Source: Tetracentron sinense (taxonomy: Eukaryota; Streptophyta; Magnoliopsida; Trochodendrales; Trochodendraceae). From it: a stretch of 64,000 nucleotides of DNA. Position 1 is the stretch's first letter; each line of letters starts with the position of its first letter. The translations under genes and the position numbers were made by a program. Below, piece by piece: positions 35,080-46,656 of this stretch. The notes beneath the pieces are model-generated. The model ran no database searches. It was given only the letters and a program-made list of their open reading frames with translations, and was not told where the DNA came from. The stretch lies in contig CM026568.1 in NCBI GenBank assembly GCA_015143295.1, positions 37,580,441-37,644,440 of the forward strand. Reading direction: 5' to 3'.

Positions 35080-35470
35080 ACTCCTCAGCCTTGGCGCTTT
35101 GCCAATGAATGAACCCCTTTATTCTTCGTGGACCAATCGTTATACTTGAAACAATCCATTTTCATGTGACCTTTCCCCTTGCAGAAGAAACACTCAATTT
35201 TCTCTGGTTCATCTGTATTATCATTTCCTGAAATTGATGTCCTGAACTCTGTCTTAAATTATGTCTAGAATTATGTCTTTGATTCCGTCTCGGACTCTGT
35301 CCTTGCTAGAAATTATGTGAATTAAGCTTCTTGAACCCCTTATTCTTAAAATTCTTCTTGTTATCAAAATTCACAGCCAAGTTTGCAGACTCAGCTTTCC
35401 CACGCTTCATGAGCTCTTTCTCATTGACACACACAACTATCAGCTCATGTATGTCCCACTTCCTATTCTA
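35080..35470 (-). pseudogene. Copia gag fragment with CCHC zinc knuckle
   Basis: The minus strand encodes a CFFCKGKGHMKMDC motif near 35160-35205. This is a CX2CX4HX4C nucleocapsid zinc knuckle, followed by basic sequence. Several stops break the flanks. It belongs with the gag piece at 37637-37892; a solo LTR at 35486-37648 separates the two. Confidence 0.65.
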
Positions 35471-35485
35471 AGCACTATAGTTAAT

Positions 35486-37648
35486 TGTCGCGCCCCAAAA
35501 TCCCACCTAACTTAATGTGAGACTTTAGCACGTGACTTAATCATTAACTTCCTGTCATAAAGAAATTAAGGCAATTCTAAAACATGAACCTAAAAATTTT
35601 CTCTTCAAATAAATACTAATCAAGTCTAATATCTGAAATAAATGCTAAGACATCATGATTAATTAAAATCATCCTTTATGAATTCTCAATCATAAATTCA
35701 AACTAACCATAAATCTATAATTAAGTATATTACAATGTCTAAACTTCAAAATCCAAAATACTAGTAATCTAATGTCCAGTATATGGCCAGCAATCCAAAT
35801 TTCATTCCCCATCAGGGTAATCACCTGCTAGCTCTTCCTGCTCCTCCTTGTACTCTTCCTCTTCCCAAGGTCCTGGAACACAGATACCAAATCTAGAACC
35901 TGCCGACAACAACAGTCATCGGCCGAGTAACAAGTTACCCAGCATATATATAAAATCCTATCTAACAATATAACGATATTTAATATAAATATGGTTTAAG
36001 ATTCAACATAACATGTAAACATATAACAATTCAGAGTGCGGAAGCATAATTCAATTTCTATTCTCACACTTGTGCTTATTTCTCTTGTTTATCTTACTTA
36101 TTTTCTTGTTCGTGAATTTACTAACAACATGCAAATGCAATAACTTAATATAACTCTACCCCATATATTGGGTAGAGACTAACATATACCTTACTTTCCG
36201 AGGTACCACACAATATACACATTATCCGGTACATACGGCTTGTCTTCACATTATCCGGTGTATACAGCTTGTCTACACATTATCTGGTGTATATGGCTTG
36301 TCTACACATTCGCCGGTGTATACGGCTGGTCTTGCCTTGATCATAGGCCTGTGGGTACTCGGTCAGTGCAAAACTCAATCATGCATAATGCTTGTGTCCT
36401 TGTATACTTGCATAATACTTGTCATCTTGTATATTCTCATGCTTATTCATATTTAAATTTCGTGAATCTGTGTGAGTGAAATAATAATAATTGCAAATCA
36501 TGCATAAATTTAAACATATAGGAGTTCTCATAAATGATCAATATAAAACATAGATTTATCAAGTTTTTGATAATAAAATAAGAGACAATTTTATTTATCA
36601 CATCTAAATTTTCAATACACAATTATAATCAAATAAATCTCACAGAACCCTAATTTTTATAACACATCATAATCTCAAAGCAAATTCATAATAGTTTCAT
36701 CAATTACAAACATCATCCCCTTCATCCATTCTTCATCATCCATACACTACAAAATCATTCCCTTTCCCCTTGTTGATATAAAATTAAAATCATGAAGAAC
36801 ATCTCTCATATAATAGTTTTCACAAGGAAATCACTACTTAGATCATTTTCTATACATCATATATACTTTCCATAAGAAAATCATGATTTAAAACTCTCTA
36901 ACATCAAATATAAATTTTTCAAGAGAAAAACATGATTTAAAACATCACAAAGTCATCACATATATTTCCATAAGAAAATCCTGGTATAAATATCATAAGA
37001 TCATCATATTTATTTTCCATAATAGATTAAAACATCACAAATATGCTTACTCTTGTTGTCCTAGCTTTAGATCTATCACTTTCATCATATTTATATCAAA
37101 AATCCCAATATTGATAGGAAGGAAGTCATATTTATCTCTCCTGATCGTTTCTCTACGATCACGCGCTTGCGAATGAGATTGATCTACGCTTTTTCACCAT
37201 TCTTCCTTACAAAACCTTTGATCCCTCCTCTTGGATCTCTCAAAAATCCCTTCTCTCACTCTCTTTTATGTCTAAAAAGTTTTAGAAACCCTCAACCCAC
37301 GAGTATAAGGGGTATTTATAGTGTTGGGAGCCCTAGGGACTCCACAAGTCGGAAAAACGCGCAAAAAGGCCTCAAAACGGCGTTTTTAGCGATCAATCGC
37401 TACCAGGGGCGATCGATCGCCGCCAGTCGCCGATTTTTTTTAAAAAAGTTTTTGCTAATTTTTTCCCATCTTTCTTTTCATGCAATTGAACCTCAAAAAC
37501 GACTTAAATTTAGTGTTTTATTTGGGTTTTAAAATTACTACTTTTTGCATTAAATTTATAGGCTTAAATATTTTAAAATTAAACACATGTTTCCATAGCA
37601 TTTAATAAAGATCACAATTATTATGAATAATAAATTCAGGGTTCTACA
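35486..37648 (-). repeat. Solo gypsy-type LTR (2.16 kb), minus strand
   Basis: On the minus strand it starts TGTAGAACCCTG and ends GGGGCGCGACA. Flanks TTAAT and TTAAC fit a 5 bp target duplication with one change. A minus-strand TATA box (CTATAAATACC) is at 37311-37321, with GCGATCGATCGCC-type palindromes just upstream (37388-37425). The downstream half holds a four-fold tandem repeat (36214-36335, unit near 30 bp, core ATTATCCGGTGTATACGGC). It interrupts copia gag. Confidence 0.8.
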
Positions 37649-37892
37649 TTAACTTTAAAGGCATCAAATAATTGAGGAAGTGAAGCTACGATAAAATGAA
37701 CCATGAGGTCGTCTTTAATGGTCAACTCCAACTCTCTAAGAGAGATAATCAACTTAGAAATCTTCAGGATATTCTCCCAAATATTTTCAGCACCATCATA
37801 TTTCAATGAAATCAACTGAGTCAGACAAGTGTACTGGTGAGACCTAACAGAACCCATAAATTGCTTCTTGATAGTCTCAAAAAGCTCCTTAG
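37637..37892 (-). pseudogene. Copia gag fragment (UBN2-like)
   Basis: The minus-strand frame contains AKELFETIKKQFMGS, an SLKYDG stretch and an HFIVASLP motif. These are typical of copia gag of the UBN2 type, where the SLP motif ends the capsid-like helical region. It is cut on its 5' side at about 37892 by the gypsy junction and on its 3' side by the solo LTR at 37648. Non-functional remnant. Confidence 0.7.
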
Positions 37893-37936
37893 CAAGGACT
37901 GTGTGGTTCAAGTGGATTTTCATCTGAGTCTAGTCC
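37893..37936. other. Patchwork junction between copia gag and gypsy pol
   Basis: The 44 bp here are two pieces of the neighbouring gypsy sequence. 37893-37915 matches about 38047-38069 with one mismatch (core CAAGGACTGTGT). 37914-37936 matches about 37960-37982 with three mismatches (core GAGTCTAGTCC). Both are in direct orientation. The gypsy protease then begins. Confidence 0.7.
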
Positions 37937-40900
37937 TTCGTCTTGCCCAATTTCATGAAGGGATTTTTATTCGAGTCTAGTCCGTTGGAGCGTGAGTTAA
38001 CCATTTCGACTCTGCTTGGCAAGTCAGTTGATACAGAGCGAATACACAAGGACTGTGTAGTTCAAGTGGGTCAGAATGAGTTGTTGGCCGACCTTATCAT
38101 CCTGGATTTCCAGGGCTTAGACTTTGATGTCATCCTCGGGATGGATTGACTATCGACTCACCACAGACATGTGGCATATTTTGAGAAGATAGTGAATTTC
38201 AGGCCAGAATGAGTTAAGCCATTTCACTTTCGAGGGTTACGAGGAAGAGATATTGCTCGCTTCGCAACTTTAAGCTTAGCAAACCCAGAGGCAAAAGAAT
38301 CCTCGGCCATTCCGGTTGTGAGCGAGTTCTTGGATGTATTTTTTGAGGATTGGCCTGGATTACCTCCAGATCGAGAGATCGAGTTCGCAATAGAGCTCGC
38401 TTCTGGCACAGCTCCAATTTCAAGAGTGCCGTATAGGATGACCCCAATAGAGCTGAAAGAGTTAAAGGAGCATATCGAAGAGTTGCAACAACTTGGTTTC
38501 ATCTGACCAAGCGTGTCACCATGGGAAGATCCTGTACTCTTTGTGAAGAAGAAGGATGGGTCGATGGGGATGTGCATTGATTATCGACAGTTGAATAAAG
38601 TCACGATCAAGAATCGTTATCCTTTGCTTCAGATAGACGACTTGTTCGACCAACTGAATGGAACAAGATTTTTCTCCAAGATTGATCTTAGATCAGAGTA
38701 TCACTAGTTGAATATTAAGGCGGAAGATATTCCAAAGATGACTTTCAGGACTCGGTATGGGCACTATGAGTTTCTTGTCATGCCTTTTGGTTTGACAAAT
38801 ACACTGATGGCGTTCATGGACTTGATGATCTGGGTGTTCAGACCTTATCTTGATCGGTGTTCGTCGACGACATCTTGGTGTATTCCCCGACACGAGAGGA
38901 TCATGATCGAGACCTTCGCCTTGCTCTTGAGACTCTTTGAGAGCACCAACTGTACGCCAAGTTGAGTAAGTGTGAATTCTAGTTGGAGAAAGTGGCATTT
39001 CTTGAACATGTGGTATCCGCGGAGGGTATTTCGGTTGATCCGGCAAAAATAGAGGTAGTTATGCAGTGAGAGAGACCCAGGAGTGTTACAAAGATACGTA
39101 GTTTCCTCGGCTTGGCAGGTTACTAACGAAGATTTGTATAGGGATTCTCCAGTTTAGCAGCACCGCTCACATACTTGATGCGGAAGAATACTAAGTTTGT
39201 ATGAAGTGACAGATGTGAGGTTAGCTTCTAGGAATTGAAAAAACGGCTTACTACAACCCCAGTCCTCACAGTTCCAGAAGAGAGTGGTGGATTTTTAGTT
39301 TATAGTGATGTCTCGCACGTCGGGTTAGGGTGTGTTTTGATGCAAAATAGGAAGGTTATTGCTTATGCTTCTCTACAGTTGAAGGATCATGAGAAAAACT
39401 ACCCTACACATGACTTAGAGCTTGCCGCAGTTGTTTTTGCATTGAAGATATGACGACACTATCTCTATAGGGAACAATTTGATGTGTTTACAAATCACAA
39501 AAGTCTAAAGTATCTGTTTTCTCAGAAGAAGTTGAACTTGAGGCAACGGCGATGGATGAAGTTCTTAAAGGACTATGAATGCTCTATTCAATACCATCCA
39601 GGTAAGGCAAATTTGGTGGCAGATGCTCTTAGCAGAAAGTCTACTGGACTCTTGGCTCACATAATGGTGTAAGAGTGGAAGCTGTTAGAGGATGCATCTA
39701 ACCTCGACATCAGTTTCAGTCTTTCTACCTTTGGGCCGGTAATAGCTAATGTTACCGTTAGGCCTTACATCTTGGTTCCGATCCGAGAGTTATAAGGATC
39801 AGATGCCGAGCTACTTGCTTACCGAGATAAAATGATTAGCAGTGATAACAAAGACTTTACCTTGAAGGGTGATGGGACTATCACATTCAAATAAAGGATA
39901 TGTGTTCCCACCGATGAGGAGCTGAGACGAGAAATCTTGGACGAGGCCCACCGGTCCAAGTATACGGTACATCCTAGATGTATAAAGATGTATCAGAACC
40001 TCAAGGGATACTTTTGGTGGGGGAACATGAAGAGGGAAGTGGTGGAATATGTGTCTCAGTGTTTGGTGTGCCAGTAGGTCAAGGCCAAGCATATGAGGCC
40101 AACCAGTCTTTTGCAGCCCCTTCCTATTCCTTAGTGGAAGTGAGAGAACATTTCTATGAATTTCATTGTGGGGTTGTCAAAGACGATAAAGAACTCCGAT
40201 GCCATTTGGGTCGTGATTGATAGATTGACGAAGTCTGCCCATTTCTTACCTTATCGGACTACTTTCAACTCGAACCAGCTAGTGACATTGTATATTAAAG
40301 AAGTGGTTTGGTTGTATGGAGTGCCAGTGAGCATTGTTTCAGATAGGGATCCTAGATTCACTTTCAGGTTTTGGAAGAGCTTTTAGAGCGCCATGAGTTC
40401 CCGTTTGGACTTTAGCACGACCTTTCATCCGCAGACTGATGGAAAAATTGAGAGGGTAAATCAAGTGATAGAGGACATGCTCCGGGCATGCATGCTAGAC
40501 TTCAAAGGGCAGTTGGGAAGATTACTTACCTTTGGTTGAGTTCGCCTACAATAACAGCTATCGGGTGAGCATCCAAATGACACCTTTCGAGGCTTATATG
40601 GGAGAAGTTGTAGATCTCCCCTATATTGGGACGAAGTCGGGGAAATAAAATTTTAAGCACCAAGTTGATTGAACAGAGCGTAGAAAGGGTCAAGGTTATC
40701 AGGGAAATATTGAAAGATGCACATGATCGACAAAAGAGCTACGCAGACACCCGTAGGAGAGATCTTGAATTCCTTATTGGTGATTTTGTATTTATCAAAA
40801 TCTCACCGACAAAGGGTGTTATAAAATTTGGCAAAAGAGGAAAGCTCAGCCCTAGGTATGTGGGTCAATTTGAGATCATCACTAGGGTCGGTGAGGTAGC

Positions 40901-41190
40901 TTACCAGGTTGCTCTGTCCGCTCATATGGCAGCGGCCCACAATGTGTTTCACATTTCCATGCTCCGGAAATATATCCCAGATCCATCTCATGTCATCGAG
41001 TTAGATCCATTAGAGATTCGGGAGGATCTCATACTAGTGGAGCTTCCAGTTCAAATTTTGGATAAGCGAGATCAAGTCTTGCTCAATAAGACCATTCCAT
41101 TGGTCCTTGTAAGATGACAACACCATTCTGCAGAAGAGGCTACGTGAGAGCGTGAGGCCAAAGTGAAAGAAAAATATCCTCATTTGTTTG
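37935..41190 (+). pseudogene. Gypsy chromovirus pol, 5'-truncated, broken by nonsense transitions
   Basis: It begins in the protease just after where the DTGSTH motif should be. Next come the DVILGMD strand (38120-38150), reverse transcriptase with [11 protein letters not shown] (38527) and a degraded catalytic region near 38870, RNase H (39280-39660), integrase (39850-40600) and a chromodomain-like C-terminus (PSHVIELDPLEIRED, near 40980). There is no gag and no 5' LTR. Stops are mostly single C-to-T or G-to-A changes: TGG to TGA or TAG, CAG or CAA to TAG or TAA, CGA to TGA. Little indel damage is seen compared with 3350-12182. Confidence 0.85.
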
Positions 41191-41284
41191 TTTAGTTCTT
41201 CTTGGTGATTGTATGTATTAGTTTTCTTGTATCCCCTTGTGCCATCCTAATTCCGAGGATAAAATTTTTGTAAGGGGAGGAGGA

Positions 41285-43570
41285 TGTAGCACCCTGAAAG
41301 TTTTTTACATGGTTGATGAATAGTACTTTGTAGGCTAAAGGGCCTTTTTTGAACCTTGAATTTAGATAAATGAAAAAGGTGGATGGTAACAAGCTATGGT
41401 AGTATATAAGAGGGGTTATTGCCCTAAGGAAGATGAAAACAAGATTTAAAACCAACTAAGGGGACCTAAGTGGTTAAAAAGAAGAAAACTCGGAGGTGCG
41501 ATCGATCGTAGCCAGAGCAAAATTGAGACAAACATTCGGGTTCACTTGCGATCGCAGGTGGTGTGCAATCGATCGCATATAGTGAAATTTGGTATAGAAA
41601 CATTCGGGGTCAAGTGTTACAGATCGTCCCTAGGTGTGATCGATTGCACTGGGATCTGTGATCGATCGCAGTTGGTGTGCGATCAATCACACGTGAGTGT
41701 CAGATTTCAGAAATAAGGGTTTTATACCCTTTGCCTATAAATAGGGCTTCATTTGGGGGATTTGAGGATTTTCTTAAACCTAAGAAGGATTGAGAGGAGA
41801 AGGGAGATTCCAAAGAAGGGTTTTGTGGATTGAAGAGAGTGAAGCTCAAGATCAAAGTTGGATCTCCCCCATTCCAAGGTGGTGGTTCTTCCTCAAGTTT
41901 TGGATTCCAAATCAAGGGGTTTTTCTTCAAGATTAGGAGTTAATCCTCAAAGGTTACACCCTCCTAGTTAGCTTAGTAATAACTTAGGTTTTCTTTGAAA
42001 ATGATAATGGTTTGAGCTTGTGTATTCCAATTATTGCAACAAATCAACATTTCCCTAAAATGGATGAGATGAACTAAGTAGTAATGGAAGTGTGGGATGT
42101 ATGAATGGTTAAGGCGATGGGATGCCATGTGGATTGTGATGAATGTTGTGTGATGAAAAAGATGGAAGGCCAATGTACGAATAATACACACACCCAAGAT
42201 GTTTGATGAAATGTGTGACAAAGAAAAATGTAAAATTGATGACTATATTAAGGTTGCATGTTAAGTGTTTGATGAAACATATGAATGCGAAATTAAGGAA
42301 TTTAATGAAGACTATGAAAGTATGATTAGTGGAACTTTTTCTAAGTGGTAACTTTGACCAAGTGCTTTCCATATTGCTTACATTCTCACATTATTATAAG
42401 TAGGATTGATAAGCTATATGTTATCCCTTTTATCATTCATATCATTATGATTGCCACCAATTGCAACATACACACACACACATGCATGCATGAACCAAGA
42501 TTTTCTAATGTATATATATATGGGAAAACAAACAAGAATAAGACATGTGATTTACGAAACGAATGATAAAACCGGACATTGGGTTGGTAAGAGATTGGGT
42601 ATATCCAATGATATGTCATAACCGACTCACAAGAAAACAAGACAAGTATGATAATGTCGGACAGAGGGTCAGTCAAGGATGTTGGTGCACCTTTTCTATT
42701 TCGCTGAAGGATACTTATGTATCCGGGCTCACAAATTGCTTTCTATATTTCGCTGAAGGGTATTTACATACTCGGCTCACAAGTCGCTTCAAGGGCACGA
42801 ACATCTGACTCACATGTTAAGCCCGACAAGACAAGTCAAGACAAGACAAGCATGACAAGACAAGTGTGATTCTAAATAAGCAAGACAAGACACGCATGAT
42901 TTCCACGAAACAAGAACAAGATAAGTACGAGTTTTAACATGACAAGCAAGTTTTCTTTAACACGAAAAGATATTTTCAACCATAAGTATGAATTATGAAT
43001 ATTGGCTTTATACGAGGTTTTCGCATTTAGTTACATGCATGTCATGATCATTGCATTGTTTTAAATTGATGTTAGGAATTGCGTAGTGTTATTATTATTG
43101 TTAGCTAGTAGCTTATACTTGCTGAGTATTCTATACTTAGCTGTACATATTGATGTCGGCAGGTACACGGTTTGACATATGTGCTCCGGGTTCTTGGATC
43201 GAGGAGGATTACGGTGAGGAGCCGCCTCACGTGGACCCTATGGTAGAGCCTCAGGTGGAGGCCAGAGACTTAGATAGCTGACCTTACCTGGATGAGTATT
43301 GAGAGAGAGAGAGTTTATGATTTTGTATTTTAATAGGTGGGCATGTCCCCCTTTACTTGTTAAGTTTTTGTATATGAACTTGGAATACATATTTTGTATA
43401 GAAAAGGAGAAATTTGGTTTACGCTTTTGCATTGTTTTAGCTTCCGCACTTTGTATCATGTTTTCATTAGATTATGTTATGCCTTGTTCATTATAGGGTG
43501 GTTTGGCAGGTTATGATTAGTCACACCTAAAGTTTCACCTAATTCCTAGGGGGAATTTTGGGGCGTGACA
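41285..43570 (+). repeat. 3' LTR of the truncated gypsy (2.29 kb)
   Basis: It starts TGTAGCACCC after the purine tract AAGGGGAGGAGGA (41272-41284) and ends GGGGCGTGACA. A TATA box (CTATAAATAG) is at 41735-41744, preceded by six CGATCG-type palindromes between 41498 and 41690. The R/U5 half contains two repeats built on TTTCGCTGAAGG...CTCACAA (42697-42785) and an irregular ACAAG array (42805-42955). Confidence 0.85.
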
Positions 43571-44393
43571 GTTACCTTTGGGCAAGACAATCTAACTTAC
43601 TTCAGTTATGCCCATTCGAATCACTGCCTTACAGATCAACCTAAACCTTATAGGATGATCTAAAACTTAGTTCATGATATTAATTTTGGGTAAAGTATCA
43701 AGTTTTTCATTTATTTCATGTCAAAACCATAAGAAAATGATGTTCATGCACTAAAACAACTCTTTACAGTGCTCAGAAGTCCAAATGGATCTAAAAAATG
43801 GAGCCAGAACATCCAAAAACCTCATGAATGGTCGGACACTTCCCCTAAAAGTGTCCTGAAGATGTGTCATGCACAGGGGACACGCCTTGTGAGTGTCACG
43901 CGCGCTTCACGCGCAGGATTTATGCCACATGCGCGAGTTCTGTCTGCATGCGCGCGCACTGCGCTTCACCCGCGGTCTGTAAGTAACGCGCGGTGCCTGA
44001 GACGAGCTTACGCGGTCCGGTCTGGCTCAGCCATCGGTCCGGTTGAACCGGTCCAAATTAGTTGAATCGGGTCGGGTCATATCTGGGTCGGGTCAAAACC
44101 CGTTCGAGTTAGGTCAGAAATATCCGGGTTCGGGTTTACCGTTCGATTAACTGGGTTCGGGTCAAGGGTCGGGTTGACCCTTGTGAGTCAGCTTCCCATC
44201 CCGAAAACAGATTAATTTTATTTTAAAATTTTATTTATTTACAAACCCTAACTACCACACACTGTCAACCACCAAGGGGGCCACCGACCACCAAACTGGC
44301 CAAATCCGGTGCCGTTCGGTCGGCCTCCCTCCCAAGAGTAAAACCTCATCAGGAAAAGGTTCCGGCTGGTGTCGGACGGCGACGGGATCGCCG
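43571..44393. other. Unassigned stretch inside the nested complex, partly GC-rich
   Basis: It lies between the gypsy LTR and the copia 5' LTR remnant, so it is probably copia leader or foreign DNA. 43880-44030 is unusually GC-rich with many CGCG steps. 44050-44180 repeats GGGTCGGGT-like words. The one longer frame (43769-44065) has no recognisable domain. Confidence 0.35.
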
Positions 44394-44612
44394 TCCAAGG
44401 CTGAAAGGAATCACATAAAAGATCTAACGGTCACCAACCCTGATCATATTTGTTAGCTTTAATAACACTTATGAGTCCCTATTCAATCATGTTTCCTTAG
44501 TGAGACCCATTAACCTTATTATTTTCTATTGACAACAACGCAATCCGAGTTTTGAAAACCTAAGGATTGCGTCGGACCACATGAGTTTAATTTAATATTA
44601 AAAACCCTAACA
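44394..44612 (-). repeat. 5' LTR remnant of the old copia element
   Basis: It matches 27737-27959, with the same CAACAACGCAATC and ACCACATGA words and the same terminal CCCTAACA. Only the first 220 bases of the LTR (minus-strand sense) survive; the rest is replaced by unrelated DNA at 44393. Confidence 0.75.
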
Positions 44613-44670
44613 CTTGTCGTCGCTCGGGGGACTAGATCCTAAGACCTCTCACTTGAGAGAGGCCACACAC
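44613..44670 (-). repeat. 5' half of the split SINE-like repeat
   Basis: The reverse complement reads GTGTGGCCTCTCTCAAGTGA, the 5' part of the family seen at 44931-45066. It completes the half at 27345-27423. Confidence 0.72.
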
Positions 44671-44930
44671 GACCATTGGAGCAAGAGGCTGGGTGTTGAT
44701 TGTGAGACTTTTCATTGTAGATTTACTTGTTCTTTATTTATTTTTTTGTTTTCCAAAATTTTGACCCTGAAGGTTTGATACTTTGACCGGTAGAAAGTTG
44801 AATTGGGGGGGAGGGGGTGCTCTTATGACACAAGCAACACAACACGCTTCTAATACTACATATGATGGGTAAAGGATTTTTCAATTCAAGTTTAAAAGCA
44901 AGAAACAAATATCCCGCCTTTTGCTTCAAT

Positions 44931-45066
44931 GGTGGGGTGTGGCCTCTCTCAAGTGAGATGTCTTGAAATCTAATTCCACCGAGCGAAAAGTTGCAAGAGC
45001 TCCAATCGTCAAGCTAATCACTAACCACTAACTGTAGGTAAGTAATATCAGAACAAAAAAAAAAAA
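44931..45066 (+). repeat. SINE-like repeat, A-tailed
   Basis: 136 bp starting GGTGGGGTGTGGCC and ending in a 12-base A run. Similar sequences with A-rich tails are at 45398-45540 and 46526-46656 and in the split copy. Short length, A tail and multiple dispersed copies suggest a SINE. Possible polymerase III boxes are too degraded to call. Confidence 0.6.
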
Positions 45067-45397
45067 GTAGGAAACATGTAGAGTTGTTAGATGCAAATTG
45101 ATGGATTTCTACGGGGAGATCTCTATTATTCTCTCTATGAATAAATAATCTATCTATACTTAAGTGCTCACGTAGCACCTCTAGCACCTCTAAAAACGGA
45201 GAGTAATTTTAGGTACCCTAATAGTCATTTAATTGATAAGAAAATATGGATCCATTCTGGTCTCGCACCCATCCATATCATCTACATCTCTAAGAAGAAA
45301 ATTACACAACTGTCTCATAAACCCATATATTCATTAGATTTACGATGAATGCCTTAAAAAAACACAATTAAGAGAGCTGCCTCTTGCATGAATAGTA

Positions 45398-45540
45398 GAG
45401 GTGTGGCCTTCAGTGGAGGAAGGTCTGGGATCCAATCTCCTGGATATGAGTTGCCAGAGCTCCACTGTCCAAGCTAACTTATGACTGATTAACCTATTAA
45501 GTAGTTAAATGATAACCGCACAAAAAGAAAAAAGAAAAAA
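45398..45540 (+). repeat. SINE-like repeat, second copy
   Basis: Diverged relative of 44931-45066 with the GTGTGGCCTTCAGTGG start, a CAGAGCTCCA...CAAGCTAA core and an A-rich tail. Confidence 0.5.
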
Positions 45541-45737
45541 TGTGTAGTGGATATTTATTGGCTCAAATACCCCGCATGATATGATGGTGATATAAACTGA
45601 TACATTTACGCCAGAATCCCTAAAAAGGAATCACGCAAATGTGATGTGGAAAGAACGACATGATGTGAAAGAACGATTTGATGTGTTGGCAACACAAGAA
45701 ACCTAGTGCTTGATAAGGGACAATACCACTTAGCTTT

Positions 45738-45863
45738 GACGAAAAATGTTGAACCAATTGCCAAAATCTAAACGAAAAATATTGAACCAATTGCAAAAAA
45801 CCACTTAGTTTTGATGAAAAATGTTGAACCAAGACGAAAAATGTTGAACCAATTCTAAAAGGT
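45738..45863. repeat. Short minisatellite
   Basis: Four imperfect units built on ACGAAAAATGTTGAACCAA, with unit lengths varying from about 20 to 45 bp. No coding role is apparent. Confidence 0.7.
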
Positions 45864-46060
45864 AGTCGAGAGAAAAGTAATACATGTGTCACATGAAGGA
45901 GGTAGCGTTTAATACTAGTATTCGCTTTTTGAATAATAGAAGAAGTTCAAAAATTTGTCTTTTAAAAAAAAAAACCTTAGTTTTAACGGTGATGTAATCA
46001 AATTGCGTGGATAGTCTGTTGTCTAAATCAAACAATCGCGCTTGAAATTGCATTGGGGGT

Positions 46061-46525
46061 TAGGATGGCAACGGGGTATAATCGGGTAACCGCCCCGCCC
46101 ACCCCGTCCTGCCCCTATTTGGATGGGTTTGGGGAGATTTTAAATGGGGTAGGGGCTAGTTTGGGAATGAAGCGTTAAACTTGAGTCGGTTTGGGCCGGG
46201 GATGAGTTTAGGCCGCCCGTCCCCTTTATACTACCAAACCATACCCTTAATTTAATAATAAAATTACCTAATTATAGTACTTATATTATGATATATAGTC
46301 TCGACCCGCCCCATCTGGTGCTTAATGGGGTGGGGATAGAGTTAAGAATTGTTTTGAAACATCAGAAGCGACCTGTCGAGTTAAGAATTGTTTTAAAACA
46401 TCGGAAGCGACCCGCCTTATCCCGTCCTTCCCCGGGTTTGGGACGGATTTGGGATCGGAGTTTTCCATTAGGGGCGGAGTCGGGATGGGGTGCCCCAACC
46501 CAAACCCACCCTGTTGCCATCCCTA
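46061..46525. mobile_element. hAT-type MITE
   Basis: The left end TAGGATGGCAACGGGG and, inverted, the right end TAGGGATGGCAACAGGG form the inverted repeats. The element is 465 bp, GC-rich at both ends and AT-rich in the middle, with no transposase. The flanks give only a weak 8 bp match, so the target duplication is not certain. Confidence 0.7.
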
Positions 46526-46656
46526 GGTGGGGTGTGACCTTTCTCAATAGAAAGATCTTGAAATCTATTCCTTGGGTGATGAGTAACAAGAACTCCAATC
46601 CCCAATGCTAATCACTTGTACTAACGTAGGCAAATGAAATCCTCCAGCTAAAAAAA
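46526..46656 (+). repeat. SINE-like repeat, third copy
   Basis: It directly abuts the right end of the hAT MITE, starts GGTGGGGTGTGACC, contains AAGATCTTGAAATCTATTCC and ends in an A run. The MITE seems to have inserted at or next to its 5' end. Confidence 0.55.

Noticed and set aside
43769-44065. 98-codon GC-rich frame as a gene
   Set aside because: It is Arg/Ala-rich translation of a CGCG-repetitive stretch between two transposon fragments, with no motif and no splice partners.
44820-44930. Fourth SINE-like copy before 44931
   Set aside because: Only a few words resemble the family and no start or A tail could be placed.
46288-46611. 107-codon frame as a gene
   Set aside because: It runs through the right half of a hAT MITE and into a SINE-like repeat; the opposite strand is equally open because of the GC-rich terminal repeat.
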